Counted from the stretch's first letter, positions 23,543 to 32,627 are shown. The stretch is 44,406 nucleotides of DNA from JBDLIL01 sp039714855 (GCA_039714855.1 JBDLIL010000002.1:1-44406), one strand, 5' to 3'. Program-made: numbers and translations. Notes: generated by a model from the sequence alone, not told the origin.

Positions 23543-25155
23543 AAACGAAAATAATCTTGCTGTTAATAATTTTGCTGGGTCTAGTTTTAAGATTTTACAA
23601 ACTATCTTCTTTGCCTGCTATTTTGAATAGAGATGAAGCAGCAATTGCATTTAATGCTCACTTATTAAATCAAGTACAAAAAGATGAATGGGGAAAATCA
23701 TGGCCGGTAATCCTTGAATCTTTTGGGGATTACAAACTTCCTGGATATCCGTATTTCACTGCCGCAGTGTTTAATCTTGCTCCTGCCAATGACTTATCTG
23801 TTAGATTAGGATCATTTTTGGCAGGCGTAATTCTTATATTGGTGGCTTTTCAAATAGCTCAGCATTCAGAGCTGCTTCATCGTCAATCACTGCACTTTGC
23901 TTTATTGATTGCAATTTCTCCGGTATTTTTTTTCTATTCCAGAATAGCTTTTGAGGCTAATTTTGCACTCATGCTTTTTGTTGCTAGTTTGTTTTTCTTG
24001 CTTTTCATCGAAGCTAGCAAAACTAAGAGGCTGTTTTTTGATGTTTTAGCGATTTTATTATTACTCTTAGCTGTATTTACATATAATAGCCCTTTTCTTT
24101 TGCTTCCATTCGTAATTCTTGTGATACCAGTGGTAAGAGGTATGAAAAAATGGCGAAAATGGACTCTTCCTGTCCTCGGACTTCTGGTGGTTTTTGTCAC
24201 ATCTTTGATAGTTTTTGTACCACTAACATCACAAAAAAGTGGAGTAACAATCTTTTCTGATGAAACTACTTGGACTAATTTGATTCAACATAGACAACAA
24301 TATTCAGGAATCGCGCAAAATATTTTGGGGAATAAATATTTATTTTATAGTCAAATAATTTTTAAAAACTTTATTAGTAGTTTTTCAACGGAATTTTTGG
24401 TCACAAAGGGCAGCGCTCATCCATGGCACTCTTTAAATAATTTTGGACACATGCATTGGGGTGTTTATCTTTTTGGATTATTGGGAATTATTTGGTCACT
24501 AGTAGAAACGAGCAACTGGTTTATGCATAAGTTTATTTACAATAAAAAACATAAAAAAATAAACAAGAGGAGAAGTAAATCAATTAAGCAAGAGCTTTTA
24601 TTATTATATTTGCTTTTCGCTTCCTTGTTTCCAGCTAGTGTTACTGTTGATGCTCCTCATGCTACCAGAAGCTTGCTATTCTTTTTTATTTTTACTTTAT
24701 TTGCTGTCATTGCCATTGAAGATCTTTATCATTTAGAATTTTTTAAAAAATTTGATAAAAAACATTTACTTACTTGGTTTTTTGTTTTTATAAGCATATT
24801 TGAAAGTTCGCATTATTTTTATAATTATTTTACAAATTATCCCAATAAGCAGCCAGAATCTTTGGGAGTTACTTTTGATAAAACAATTCAAAATTTGGAT
24901 AAAAAATATTTAAATCAAAAAATAGCCATAGTAGATCCCGATGGTTACCAGTATATTCTTACATCTTGGTACTTGAAGTTGGCTCCTCAAGTTTATTTTG
25001 ATACCGTAGTGAGACAATTACCAGATCTAATCGGTTTTAGATATGGGGAACAAGTAAAAAACTACCACTTTATTGCAGACAGAGAAGACAGATCAGAAGA
25101 TGAAAGAATCTTGGTAGAATGGAATGGCAATGAGTGGTTAGTAACGGAGTATTAA
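23539..25155 (+). CDS. GT-C membrane glycosyltransferase, GT39/PMT_2-like, tandem paralog 4
   Basis: The 538-residue fourth copy keeps LRFYKL (17-22), the acidic pair RDEAA (31-35), FGDYKLPGYPYF and FPASVTVDAPHATRSL. It is the most divergent: the RH block, N-[LP]-R-H in copies 1-3, reads AHPWHSLNNFG near 290, so Trp replaces the conserved Arg. The residue before the acidic pair is Arg instead of Trp. Either change may alter donor or acceptor specificity or lower activity. A basic loop (KHKKINKRRSKSIKQE) lies on the predicted cytoplasmic side. The gene ends the array; a 25-base gap follows. Confidence 0.84.
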   Translation: MKTKIILLLIILLGLVLRFYKLSSLPAILNRDEAAIAFNAHLLNQVQKDEWGKSWPVILESFGDYKLPGYPYFTAAVFNLAPANDLSVRLGSFLAGVILILVAFQIAQHSELLHRQSLHFALLIAISPVFFFYSRIAFEANFALMLFVASLFFLLFIEASKTKRLFFDVLAILLLLLAVFTYNSPFLLLPFVILVIPVVRGMKKWRKWTLPVLGLLVVFVTSLIVFVPLTSQKSGVTIFSDETTWTNLIQHRQQYSGIAQNILGNKYLFYSQIIFKNFISSFSTEFLVTKGSAHPWHSLNNFGHMHWGVYLFGLLGIIWSLVETSNWFMHKFIYNKKHKKINKRRSKSIKQELLLLYLLFASLFPASVTVDAPHATRSLLFFFIFTLFAVIAIEDLYHLEFFKKFDKKHLLTWFFVFISIFESSHYFYNYFTNYPNKQPESLGVTFDKTIQNLDKKYLNQKIAIVDPDGYQYILTSWYLKLAPQVYFDTVVRQLPDLIGFRYGEQVKNYHFIADREDRSEDERILVEWNGNEWLVTEY

Positions 25156-25180
25156 TCTATTACAATATTGGTATAGCAAT

Positions 25181-25993
25181 ATGATCAGTGTAGTTCTTGC
25201 CACCCACAATGAAGAAAAAAATCTTAGCAGATGTTTGGAGTCTGTAAGGGCTTTTGCTGATGAAATTATTGTAGTTGATGGTGAATCTAGTGACGATACC
25301 GTTAAAATCGCTAAAAAATTTAAATCAAAACTTATTAAAACCACTAATAAGGCCAATTTTCATATTAATAAACAAATGGGAATGGATAGAGCTAGAGGTA
25401 AATTAATTTTGCAACTAGATGCTGATGAAGTAGTAGATGAAGCACTCAAGAATTTCATTCTTGAGTTAAACAATAAATTAGAAGCTTCAAGCTATAAACA
25501 AATTTTGAATTTTAAAATCTCAAGTTCAGAGCTTCCTGTTGCTTGGTGGATTAAGCGCAAAAATCTATTTCTTGGCAGATGGCTTAAAAAAGGTGGCCAA
25601 TATCCTGATCCTGTTATTAGACTTTATATTAATGGCTATGCAAAGTTGCCAAAAAAAGACGTCCACGAACAAATGAAGGTAAATGGCAAGGTTTCTTGGG
25701 CAAAAGGCCATCTGCTTCATTATTCGAACCCAGAATTTAAAGATTACATGGAGAAATTTAATCGTTACACGAGTTTTAAAGCCCAGCAGCTAGAAACAAA
25801 AAAAGTAAAAGTTAATATGAAAAACAGTTTTTTATATTTAATCTGGATGCCACTCAGCACTTTTTTTAGCTTGTTTATTCGACACAAGGGCTTTATTGAT
25901 AGGGTGGCGGGCTTTGTGTTTGCGCTTTTTAGCGGATTGCATCACGCAGTGGCTTATTTAAAACTTTGGGAAATGTCCCGCAAAGCGGGATAA
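25181..25993 (+). CDS. GT2 glycosyltransferase, WaaE-like
   Basis: The third member of the WaaE/KdtX-like group in the window (270 residues). It begins MISVVLATHNEEKNLSRCL, with IIVVDGESSDDT at 29-40 and LDADEVVDE at 79-87. KKGGQYPDPVIRLY replaces the HxGWWPDxQxR acceptor block, so the acceptor probably differs from those of the genes at 12479 and 14339. A hydrophobic segment near the end (GFVFALFSGLHHAVAYL) may touch the membrane. TACAAT at 25161 is a possible -10 with a short leader. A hairpin covers the last codons and the following gene starts 4 bases after the stop. Confidence 0.87.
   Translation: MISVVLATHNEEKNLSRCLESVRAFADEIIVVDGESSDDTVKIAKKFKSKLIKTTNKANFHINKQMGMDRARGKLILQLDADEVVDEALKNFILELNNKLEASSYKQILNFKISSSELPVAWWIKRKNLFLGRWLKKGGQYPDPVIRLYINGYAKLPKKDVHEQMKVNGKVSWAKGHLLHYSNPEFKDYMEKFNRYTSFKAQQLETKKVKVNMKNSFLYLIWMPLSTFFSLFIRHKGFIDRVAGFVFALFSGLHHAVAYLKLWEMSRKAG
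25976..25990 (+). other. perfect hairpin TCCCGC-AAA-GCGGGA over the last codons of a GT2 gene
   Basis: A 6-bp GC-rich stem with a 3-base loop ends directly before the TAA stop and 7 bases before the next ATG. No T-run follows, so it is unlikely to be an intrinsic terminator. It could affect mRNA processing or access to the downstream start. It could also be chance. Confidence 0.4.
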
Positions 25994-25997
25994 AATA

Positions 25998-27053
25998 ATG
26001 AAAAAACTAAAAATTAAAATTGATACCAGTCCTCTCTCTACGGGTCACGCCATCAGGGGGATTGGGGTTTACACAAGGCTTTTGACAAAGTATTTAGAAA
26101 AAATTCCAAGTATCAGGATACTCAAAACTCATGATTTTAAAGAAAAATCAGACTTAATTCACTACCCTTATTTTGACTTATATTTTAATTCACTACCCTT
26201 ATTTTCAAAACAAAAGAGTATTGTAACTATTCATGATCTAATCCCATTGAAATTTCCAGATAAATATAAACCCGGAAAAAAAGGCTCTTTGATATTTAAG
26301 AAACAAAAACTAGCTTTAAGAAGAATAGATGCTATCGTCACCGACTCTCAGGCTTCAAAAACCGATATTGTGAACTTGCTAGATGTAAGTGCTGAAAAAG
26401 TTCATGTAGTTTATTTGGCAGGCAATCCAAATATCAAGAAAAAAAATAAAAAAGAAGTTGACAAAATTAAAATAAAATACAGTTTACCTAAAAAATACAT
26501 TCTATATGTGGGAGATATTAATTATAATAAAAATATTCCCCAATTAATTAAAGCGACCAGATTATTGCCTGAAGATGTTTGCCTTGTTTGTGTGGGTAAG
26601 AATTTTCGCCCTCAAACAATTCCCGAATGGCAGGCGATTGAATCACAAATTGCTCTCAGTAATGTTGAAGAGAAGGTTAAATTTTTAACCCAAATTACTG
26701 GTGATGCTGATCATGAGTTGTCAGCTTTGTACACTGGAGCGTTGGCATACGTACAAGCCTCTTTATATGAAGGTTTTGGCTTACCGGTTTTAGAAGCAAT
26801 GCAATGTCGAACTCCAGTAGTTTGTAGCAAAAATTCTTCATTAATAGAAGTAGGAGGAAAGCATGTTGTTTTTTCAAAATTTGATTACGAATCACTAGCT
26901 GAAAATATTAATCATTTACTATCATGGTCAAAAACAAAAAGAGAGAATTGGGCAAGGGACGCATATAAATGGAGTCAAAAGTTCTCGTGGGAAAAAACTG
27001 CCAAAAATACAATAAAAGTTTATAAAAAAGTACTCTTAAATCATGATTCATAG
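25998..27053 (+). CDS. GT4 glycosyltransferase, MtfB/WbaZ-like mannosyltransferase type
   Basis: This 351-residue GT-B enzyme shows the MtfB-like layout: IDTSPLSTGHAIRGIGVYTR at the N-terminus, TIHDLIPLKFP, TDSQASKTDIV, YVGDINYNKNI opening the donor domain, and EGFGLPVLEAM (about 256-266) with both Glu of the E-x7-E motif. Enzymes of this group often transfer mannose from GDP-mannose in O-antigen synthesis, so mannose is the best guess. A Lys-rich linker (KKKNKKEVDKIKIK) joins the domains. It overlaps the next gene by 11 bases, coupling a cytoplasmic GT to a membrane protein. Confidence 0.87.
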   Translation: MKKLKIKIDTSPLSTGHAIRGIGVYTRLLTKYLEKIPSIRILKTHDFKEKSDLIHYPYFDLYFNSLPLFSKQKSIVTIHDLIPLKFPDKYKPGKKGSLIFKKQKLALRRIDAIVTDSQASKTDIVNLLDVSAEKVHVVYLAGNPNIKKKNKKEVDKIKIKYSLPKKYILYVGDINYNKNIPQLIKATRLLPEDVCLVCVGKNFRPQTIPEWQAIESQIALSNVEEKVKFLTQITGDADHELSALYTGALAYVQASLYEGFGLPVLEAMQCRTPVVCSKNSSLIEVGGKHVVFSKFDYESLAENINHLLSWSKTKRENWARDAYKWSQKFSWEKTAKNTIKVYKKVLLNHDS

Positions 27054-28716
27054 TTTAAGATTCAGGAATGTTTTGTTAGTTCTCGTTGTTGCTGTACTAA
27101 CTTTTATTAATACAAGAGTTTTTTTTCATACTGGGTTTCCCTATACTCATGATGGCGAAAATCATTTAGCTCGTTTTGCCAATTACAAGATCGCGATCAG
27201 GGAGGGTCAGTTTCCACCACGCTTTGCTCCCAATCTGATGAATCATTATGGTTATCCTGTTTTTAATTATAACTATCCTTTAGCAAATATTTTGTCTTTG
27301 CCTTTTTCATTTCTGAAAATAAATTATGAGATAACGTTTAGAATTTTAGTTGCTGCTTTTCTCATATTTGGATTTTGGGGAGTTAATAAATGGTTAGAAT
27401 CTTTGGGTTTTAAGCACAAATCAAAATTGTTTGGAATTAGTGTTTTTACTTTGTCGCCATACTTATTATCCACAATAGTTTTTAGAGGAAATATTGGTGA
27501 AATTATGGCAATGATGTTATTGCCATACTTATTCTATCTTGTAGAGCAAATTAAAAACAATAAATTAAAAATCAAAAGCTTGGGTTTTTTAATGGCAATT
27601 TTATTAACCAGTATGTTTATGCTCTCTCACAATGTTACTGTTCTTTTTGGCATATCGCTACTCTTTTTATACGCAGCTATTCGCTTTGCTAAGAATATTA
27701 ATTTTTGGAAAATTTTTTTACTTTTTAATTTTTATTCTTTAGGCTTAACACTTTGGTTTTGGTTGCCAGCTATAATTGAAAAAAATCAAATTATTTTAGA
27801 TGATGCCAGTCTTTCAAAGGGTTTTGCTGATCACTTTCCCACTTTAAGACAGTTGATTTTTTCGCCACTTGAATTTGGTTTTTCTCAGCTTGGTTCCATT
27901 GATTCATTTGGATATTCACTGGGATTTTTGCAATTAATAATTTTACTTTTAAGCCCAATACTAATGATTAAATTAATAAATAAAAAGAGATTTAAAAAAA
28001 ATTATTTATATTTTACTTTTTATTTTTTAATCTTCTTTCTTACTCTATTTCAACTTAAGTTTACTCAGGCAATTTGGTTGAAGTTGCCGCTAGTTAATTT
28101 TATTCAATTCCCGTGGAGACTAAGCCTTCTTATTACTGTCTTAATTGCTCCACTAGCAGCATTTATTTTTAAAATTACTAATAACAAATTGCGTTTTTGT
28201 TTATTATTAATAGCTTTAATACAAGCTAACTACTTTGTAAAAATAAGAGCTGTAGATTACTTTCATAAGAATAATATTGATTATGATGCTTTTTCACAAA
28301 GCAGCACTACTGCAAATGAAAATCTGCCTAAAAATTTTAAATACAAGCAAATTGATTGGCAACCGGGTCCAAAAATAATTAGCGGAGAGGGTGAAGTAAA
28401 CGTAGAATACTGGAAAGGCTCTGATCGCAAATATCAGTTAAGTTTAAATAAAGAAAGTATAATTGTTGAACCAACTATGTATTATTTGGGCTGGGAGACT
28501 TATACGAAAAACAACGACCAAAATAAAATAAAAGTTAACTATTTGGATAATGACGAAATTCAGGGCAGAATAGCTTATTTTTTGCCAGCTGGCAGTTATG
28601 AAATAAGATCAAAATTTACTCAAAACACTTGGGCCAGGATAGCTGGAAATTCGATTAGCATTTTTAGCTTTTTAGGAATAGTTGTTTATTATCTATATGG
28701 CAAAACCAGAACTTAA
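27043..28716 (+). CDS. polytopic membrane protein, 6-pyruvoyl-tetrahydropterin synthase-related (YfhO/GT-C-like), second copy
   Basis: A 557-residue paralog of the protein at 8096 with the same order of landmarks: HDGENHLARF (36-45) for HDPTHSSRI, VFRGNIGEIMAMM, LSHNVTVL, LVNFIQFPWRLSL, and a late beta-rich domain with YYLGWETY before a final TM helix. Identity is low but the motif series is clear. The extracytoplasmic C-terminal domain probably recognises an acceptor glycan. It is sandwiched between a GT4 and a PIG-V-like enzyme, with overlaps on both sides, so the three gene products probably build the same structure. The reaction is not known. Confidence 0.78.
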   Translation: MIHSLRFRNVLLVLVVAVLTFINTRVFFHTGFPYTHDGENHLARFANYKIAIREGQFPPRFAPNLMNHYGYPVFNYNYPLANILSLPFSFLKINYEITFRILVAAFLIFGFWGVNKWLESLGFKHKSKLFGISVFTLSPYLLSTIVFRGNIGEIMAMMLLPYLFYLVEQIKNNKLKIKSLGFLMAILLTSMFMLSHNVTVLFGISLLFLYAAIRFAKNINFWKIFLLFNFYSLGLTLWFWLPAIIEKNQIILDDASLSKGFADHFPTLRQLIFSPLEFGFSQLGSIDSFGYSLGFLQLIILLLSPILMIKLINKKRFKKNYLYFTFYFLIFFLTLFQLKFTQAIWLKLPLVNFIQFPWRLSLLITVLIAPLAAFIFKITNNKLRFCLLLIALIQANYFVKIRAVDYFHKNNIDYDAFSQSSTTANENLPKNFKYKQIDWQPGPKIISGEGEVNVEYWKGSDRKYQLSLNKESIIVEPTMYYLGWETYTKNNDQNKIKVNYLDNDEIQGRIAYFLPAGSYEIRSKFTQNTWARIAGNSISIFSFLGIVVYYLYGKTRT

Positions 28717-29863
28717 AAAGTTAAGCATATTATTTTTAGTTTGGCGAACTTCTTTGTTTATTATTGGATTTTTGGCACAAAAAGCTTTGCCCTATGATCC
28801 CAGCTTTCCTTATTCCGAAATCATTCTGGCAAAGTCAAATTTGCCTATTTGGCTTTATTCATGGGCCAACTTTGATGGAGTGCACTACTTAACAATAGTT
28901 AGGGAAGGATATTTTGGAACTGGATTAATACAAGCATTTTTCCCTTTGTTTCCAATTTTAGTTAAGCTAATCAGCTTACTAGTAACAAGTAAAGTTTTAG
29001 CTGGCTTAATAATCTCAAATTTATTTTTATTTTTATTTTTTTACATATGGTTTATTTTTGCCAAAGAGGAATGGGGTAAAAAAATTGCTCACTTAAGCTT
29101 ATTTACAATCATGCTTTTTCCAACAAGTTTTTTTATGGGATCTTTATACACAGAATCACTATTTTTATTTTTAATTACTTCTTCATTTTTTTCAGCTAAA
29201 AGAAAAAACTGGGCGTTAGCTGGAGTATTTGCTGCCCTAGCTTCTGCTACTAGAGTAGTTGGCATATTATTAGTGCCGTCCCTATTGATAGAGTTGCTAA
29301 ATCAAAATTATCAAAAACGAATTATTCCAAGCTTGGTAAATATCTTGAAAACTAAAAAGAAAGAAATGCTTTGGATATTTTCTGGTAGTTTGGGGTTAGT
29401 AATATACATGCTTTATTTAAATTATAAATTTTATGACCCACTTTACTTCTTTCATGTCCAATCAGAATTTGGCGGCGGTAGACAAGAGTCTCTGATTTTA
29501 TATCCGCAAGTAGTTTTTAGATACATAAAAATTCTGCTTACTTATAGACCAATTAACTTAAGCTATTATGCTTATGTTCAAGAATTTTTAATTAGCACTT
29601 TAGGATTAATTGCCCTAATATTTTCCTATAAATATGTCAGAAAATCTTTTCTATTCTTTGCTCTAGCTGCTTTTTTTGTACCCACACTCACGGGTACATT
29701 TTCTAGTATGCCGAGATATATTTTAGTTTCTTTTCCCATTTTTATTTATTTGGCAAAATTATTAGAGAAGAAAACAAAATTAAAAATTTTATATTTCAGC
29801 ATATCGACATTACTGCTGATTTTTAATACCATTTTGTTTATTCAGGGATATTGGGTAGCCTAA
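28697..29863 (+). CDS. GT-C mannosyltransferase, PIG-V-like (Mannosyl_trans2)
   Basis: A 388-residue polytopic protein matching the PIG-V/GPI-mannosyltransferase II pattern: FDGVHYLTIVREGY at 59-72 with the catalytic-type Asp60, FFPLFP at 81-86, MGSLYTESLFLFL, and SATRVVGILL. PIG-V adds the second mannose in eukaryotic GPI synthesis from dolichol-phosphate mannose. Bacterial relatives are taken to use polyprenyl-phosphate mannose, which the DPM1-GtrA protein at 68 could supply. I start at ATG (MAKPELKKL) rather than an upstream in-frame TTG. It overlaps the preceding gene by 20 bases. Confidence 0.82.
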   Translation: MAKPELKKLSILFLVWRTSLFIIGFLAQKALPYDPSFPYSEIILAKSNLPIWLYSWANFDGVHYLTIVREGYFGTGLIQAFFPLFPILVKLISLLVTSKVLAGLIISNLFLFLFFYIWFIFAKEEWGKKIAHLSLFTIMLFPTSFFMGSLYTESLFLFLITSSFFSAKRKNWALAGVFAALASATRVVGILLVPSLLIELLNQNYQKRIIPSLVNILKTKKKEMLWIFSGSLGLVIYMLYLNYKFYDPLYFFHVQSEFGGGRQESLILYPQVVFRYIKILLTYRPINLSYYAYVQEFLISTLGLIALIFSYKYVRKSFLFFALAAFFVPTLTGTFSSMPRYILVSFPIFIYLAKLLEKKTKLKILYFSISTLLLIFNTILFIQGYWVA

Positions 29864-29872
29864 TTTTTTAAT

Positions 29873-29878
29873 AAGGAG
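29873..29878 (+). promoter_or_regulatory. strong Shine-Dalgarno AAGGAG
   Basis: AAGGAG sits five bases before the ATG of the GalE-like gene, one of the few clear ribosome sites in the window. It contrasts with the many starts here that lack one. Confidence 0.75.
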
Positions 29879-29883
29879 AAATA

Positions 29884-30801
29884 ATGAAAATAATTGTTAC
29901 AGGGGGCTCTGGTTTTCTTGGAAAACACCTACAGCGTGCTTTAATAAAAGCTGGCCACAGTGTAAAAAATATTGATCTTAAAGAAAATGCTGAATTTGAT
30001 ACTACAGTCGCTGATGTTAGAGATCAAAATCAAATGTTGGCAGAAATCAAAGATGCAGATTTGGTTTTTCACCTAGCATCTCTTATAGAAGCTGGTGATT
30101 CAGTTAAAAATCCTCAAAAGTACATTGATTACAATATCACTGGCTCAGTTTCTGTATTGGAAGCCATGAGACAAAATGAGATAAAAACTTTTATATTTTC
30201 TTCTAGTGCAGCCATTTATGGTGAAGCAGAAAAAATTCCTATTCAAGAAGACGATAGAACCATACCTATTAATCCATATGGCATGACCAAGCTGGCTATG
30301 GAAGCCCTGCTTTCATCATATGTTCAAGCTCATGGTTTTACCGGCATAGCCCTGAGGTATTTTAATCTCTATGGTCCAGGAGAAGATCATCAGCCCGAGA
30401 CTCATGCTATACCCAGATTTATAAAACAAATCCACGAAGGCAGTGAAGTAACTGTTTGGGGAAATGGCCAACATAAAAGAGATTATGTTTATATAGACGA
30501 TATCGTAGATGCTCATCTTAAAGCAATAGATTTAGCTCAAAATCAGAGTCAAAAGTATCACTACATGAATCTATCTACTCAAAAACCAAATTCCGTATCA
30601 GAAATTGTTGGGTTAATTGAAAACATAATTGGAAAAACAGCAAATATAAGAAATTTCCCTGAAAGACCCGGAGACCCCTTGGTTTTAACAGCTGATGCCA
30701 GCAAAGCAAAAGAACTTTTAAAATGGGAAACAAAAATAGATATTTCTACTGGACTTAAGCAGACAGTGGACTATTTTCTTAAATTATGGGAATCTAATTA
30801 G
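29884..30801 (+). CDS. NAD-dependent epimerase/dehydratase, GalE-like extended SDR
   Basis: A 305-residue sugar-nucleotide SDR: VTGGSGFLGKH at 5-15 binds NAD(P), FHLASLIEAGDSVKNP follows the UDP-glucose 4-epimerase pattern, SSSAAIYGEAE carries the catalytic Ser, and YGMTK the Tyr-x-x-x-Lys. RYFNLYGPGEDHQPETHAIPRFI resembles substrate-side motifs of bacterial UDP-glucose or UDP-GlcNAc 4-epimerases in short form. It probably interconverts UDP-hexoses for the locus. It has its own strong ribosome site and a 20-base gap before it, so it may start a separate translational unit. The exact substrate cannot be assigned. Confidence 0.85.
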   Translation: MKIIVTGGSGFLGKHLQRALIKAGHSVKNIDLKENAEFDTTVADVRDQNQMLAEIKDADLVFHLASLIEAGDSVKNPQKYIDYNITGSVSVLEAMRQNEIKTFIFSSSAAIYGEAEKIPIQEDDRTIPINPYGMTKLAMEALLSSYVQAHGFTGIALRYFNLYGPGEDHQPETHAIPRFIKQIHEGSEVTVWGNGQHKRDYVYIDDIVDAHLKAIDLAQNQSQKYHYMNLSTQKPNSVSEIVGLIENIIGKTANIRNFPERPGDPLVLTADASKAKELLKWETKIDISTGLKQTVDYFLKLWESN

Positions 30802-30834
30802 TAATTCTTGCCCTCCTGAGTTTAAATTTATTTT

Positions 30835-31500
30835 ATGAAAAATTCCATTTGGGTTGTCATGCCCGGATTTAATGAAGAAAAATATATAAAAACTATTCTG
30901 GGTAAAACAAAGGCAATTACCAAAAATATAGTTTTCGTTGATGATGGCTCTAGTGATAAGACTTATCAAATAGCTTGCAAACAAGTTAAGCATACTTTGA
31001 AGCACAAGATAAATTTGGGCAAGGGAGCAGCCATGAAAACAGGATGCGAATATGCCTTTTCTGAACTTGGAGCTTCCAATGTAATTATGATGGACTCAGA
31101 CGATCAGCATGATCCCAAAGAGTTAAGTTTGTTTTTCAAAAAAATTAAAAATGGCGATAAATTGATCTTTGGCATTCGAAAAATTGATAAAACTATGCCT
31201 ATCTTTAAAAGATTAGCCAATAGAGCTTTGTCATACTTACTGTTAATATTATTTGGCAGATTTATTCCTGATATACCTTCAGGATATAAAGCTTTTTCAA
31301 AAACTGTTTACAGACAAATTTCTTGGGGAGCCAGTGGCTATGAAGTCGAGGCTGAAATAGCAGCTAGATCGGCTCGCTATAAAATACCATTCAGCACTGT
31401 TTGCATTAGTACGATATATCATGATATGAATAAAGGCATGAGTTTTTTAGATGCTTTAAAGTTAGCTAGCCCCATATTTAGCTGGAGACTTACTTTATGA
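30835..31500 (+). CDS. GT2 glycosyltransferase, DPM1-like polyprenyl-phosphate sugar synthase
   Basis: A compact 221-residue GT-A enzyme with VVMPGFNEEKYI at the start, VFVDDGSSDKT near 33-43, NLGKGAAMKTG near 60-70, MDSDDQHDPKEL near 86-97 and IPSGYKAF. These are hallmarks of GT2 enzymes that charge polyprenyl phosphate. It has no TM domain of its own. Its stop overlaps, as ATGA, the start of a DUF2304 membrane protein, a pairing that recurs widely in bacteria and archaea and probably anchors the enzyme. It is the third lipid-phosphate sugar synthase in the window. Confidence 0.87.
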   Translation: MKNSIWVVMPGFNEEKYIKTILGKTKAITKNIVFVDDGSSDKTYQIACKQVKHTLKHKINLGKGAAMKTGCEYAFSELGASNVIMMDSDDQHDPKELSLFFKKIKNGDKLIFGIRKIDKTMPIFKRLANRALSYLLLILFGRFIPDIPSGYKAFSKTVYRQISWGASGYEVEAEIAARSARYKIPFSTVCISTIYHDMNKGMSFLDALKLASPIFSWRLTL

Positions 31501-31835
31501 CAATTTTTCAGTTAACTGCTGTTTTTTTTGCCCTGTTTATGTCTTATGTGGTAACAATAAAACACAAGAAGCAAGTTTTAAATTCTTTGGAATTAAGCTT
31601 TTGGCTTTCGATTTGGGGTCTTTTTGTAATTTTTGCCGCGTTTCCTAATTTGCTTTTAGATATGACTGATATTTTGCATTTTTCTAGAGTCTTTGATTTA
31701 TTAGTAGTAGTAGCATTTATGGTTTTATCTATTTTGATTTTTAAAAGCTATTTTGATCAAAAAGAATTAAACAAAAAAATTGAAGATTTGGTTAGACAAG
31801 ATTCAATTTCAGAACTTAAAAAAAGAACTGCTTAG
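31497..31835 (+). CDS. DUF2304 family small membrane protein
   Basis: This 112-residue protein has three hydrophobic helices (about 2-18, 30-50 and 64-82) and a charged helical tail ending KKIEDLVRQDSISELKKRTA. SFWLSIWGLFVIFAAFPNLL followed by FSRVFDLLVVVAFM matches the family consensus. DUF2304 proteins occur next to DPM1-like GT2 enzymes and are thought to act as membrane partners like GtrA. The four-base overlap with the GT2 gene fits a two-component complex. Biochemistry is not established for the family. Confidence 0.85.
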   Translation: MTIFQLTAVFFALFMSYVVTIKHKKQVLNSLELSFWLSIWGLFVIFAAFPNLLLDMTDILHFSRVFDLLVVVAFMVLSILIFKSYFDQKELNKKIEDLVRQDSISELKKRTA

Positions 31836-31844
31836 TAATTTTTT

Positions 31845-32627
31845 ATGCAATTTAACATAGTTACTCCTTCATATAATCAAGATAAATTTCTTGTCAAAAC
31901 TATTCTTAGTGTTTTGAGTCAAAAGGGAGGGTTTAAATTAAATTATCAAGTGATGGATGGAGGCTCAACTGATGCTAGTAAAGAAATTTTAAAAATCTTT
32001 AAAAAAAAACTGAAGTATGAATCAAAAAAAGACAAAGGACAAAGTGATGCGATTAATAAAGGCATAGCAAAATTTAAAAAAATAAGTAAATCAAAAAAAG
32101 CTATTTTTGCTTTTATCAATTCAGATGATTATTATTTACCCGGTGCTTTTAAAAAAGTTATTGAGGTATTTAAAAAAAATCCAAACAAAATGTGGCTGAT
32201 TGGAGACTGTAAAATAATTGATGAAAATAATAAAGAAATTCAAACTTTAATCAAAATTTACAAAAAACTTCTTCGCTTTTTACCACTTACTTGGACTTTG
32301 TCGATATTAAATCCCATTGCTCAACCAGCTGTTTTTATTCGTCAAGAAGCTGTAGAAAAAATTGGCTTACTTGACAACAAGTTAAATTTCACGATGGATT
32401 ATAAATACTGGCTAGAACTTCTTAGAGAATTTAATGAACCCATTAAGCTGCGAGATGAATTGTCTGCTTTTAGAATACACAATAAATCTAAGGGTGGGGC
32501 TAACTATGAAGAACAATTTAATGAAGAGTTGCAAGTAGCAAAAAATTATGTAAAACATCCCTTGCTTTTAACATTGCATAAATGGCATAACAATATAATC
32601 ATCAGTATTTATAAATTTATTAAATGA
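31845..32627 (+). CDS. GT2 glycosyltransferase, WfgS-like
   Basis: A 260-residue enzyme opening FNIVTPSYNQDKFLVKTILSVLSQ, then VMDGGSTDAS (37-46), KGQSDAINKG (64-73) and FINSDDYYLPGAF near 90-102, where SDD is the metal motif. The series D-G-G-S-T-D, G-Q-S-D-A and N-S-D-D marks the WfgS/WfeV group of O-antigen glycosyltransferases. FTMDYKYWLEL is the conserved late block. It lies 9 bases after the DUF2304 gene and overlaps the next gene as ATGA. Several Lys-rich loops give it a basic surface, which may favour membrane contact. Confidence 0.88.
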   Translation: MQFNIVTPSYNQDKFLVKTILSVLSQKGGFKLNYQVMDGGSTDASKEILKIFKKKLKYESKKDKGQSDAINKGIAKFKKISKSKKAIFAFINSDDYYLPGAFKKVIEVFKKNPNKMWLIGDCKIIDENNKEIQTLIKIYKKLLRFLPLTWTLSILNPIAQPAVFIRQEAVEKIGLLDNKLNFTMDYKYWLELLREFNEPIKLRDELSAFRIHNKSKGGANYEEQFNEELQVAKNYVKHPLLLTLHKWHNNIIISIYKFIK

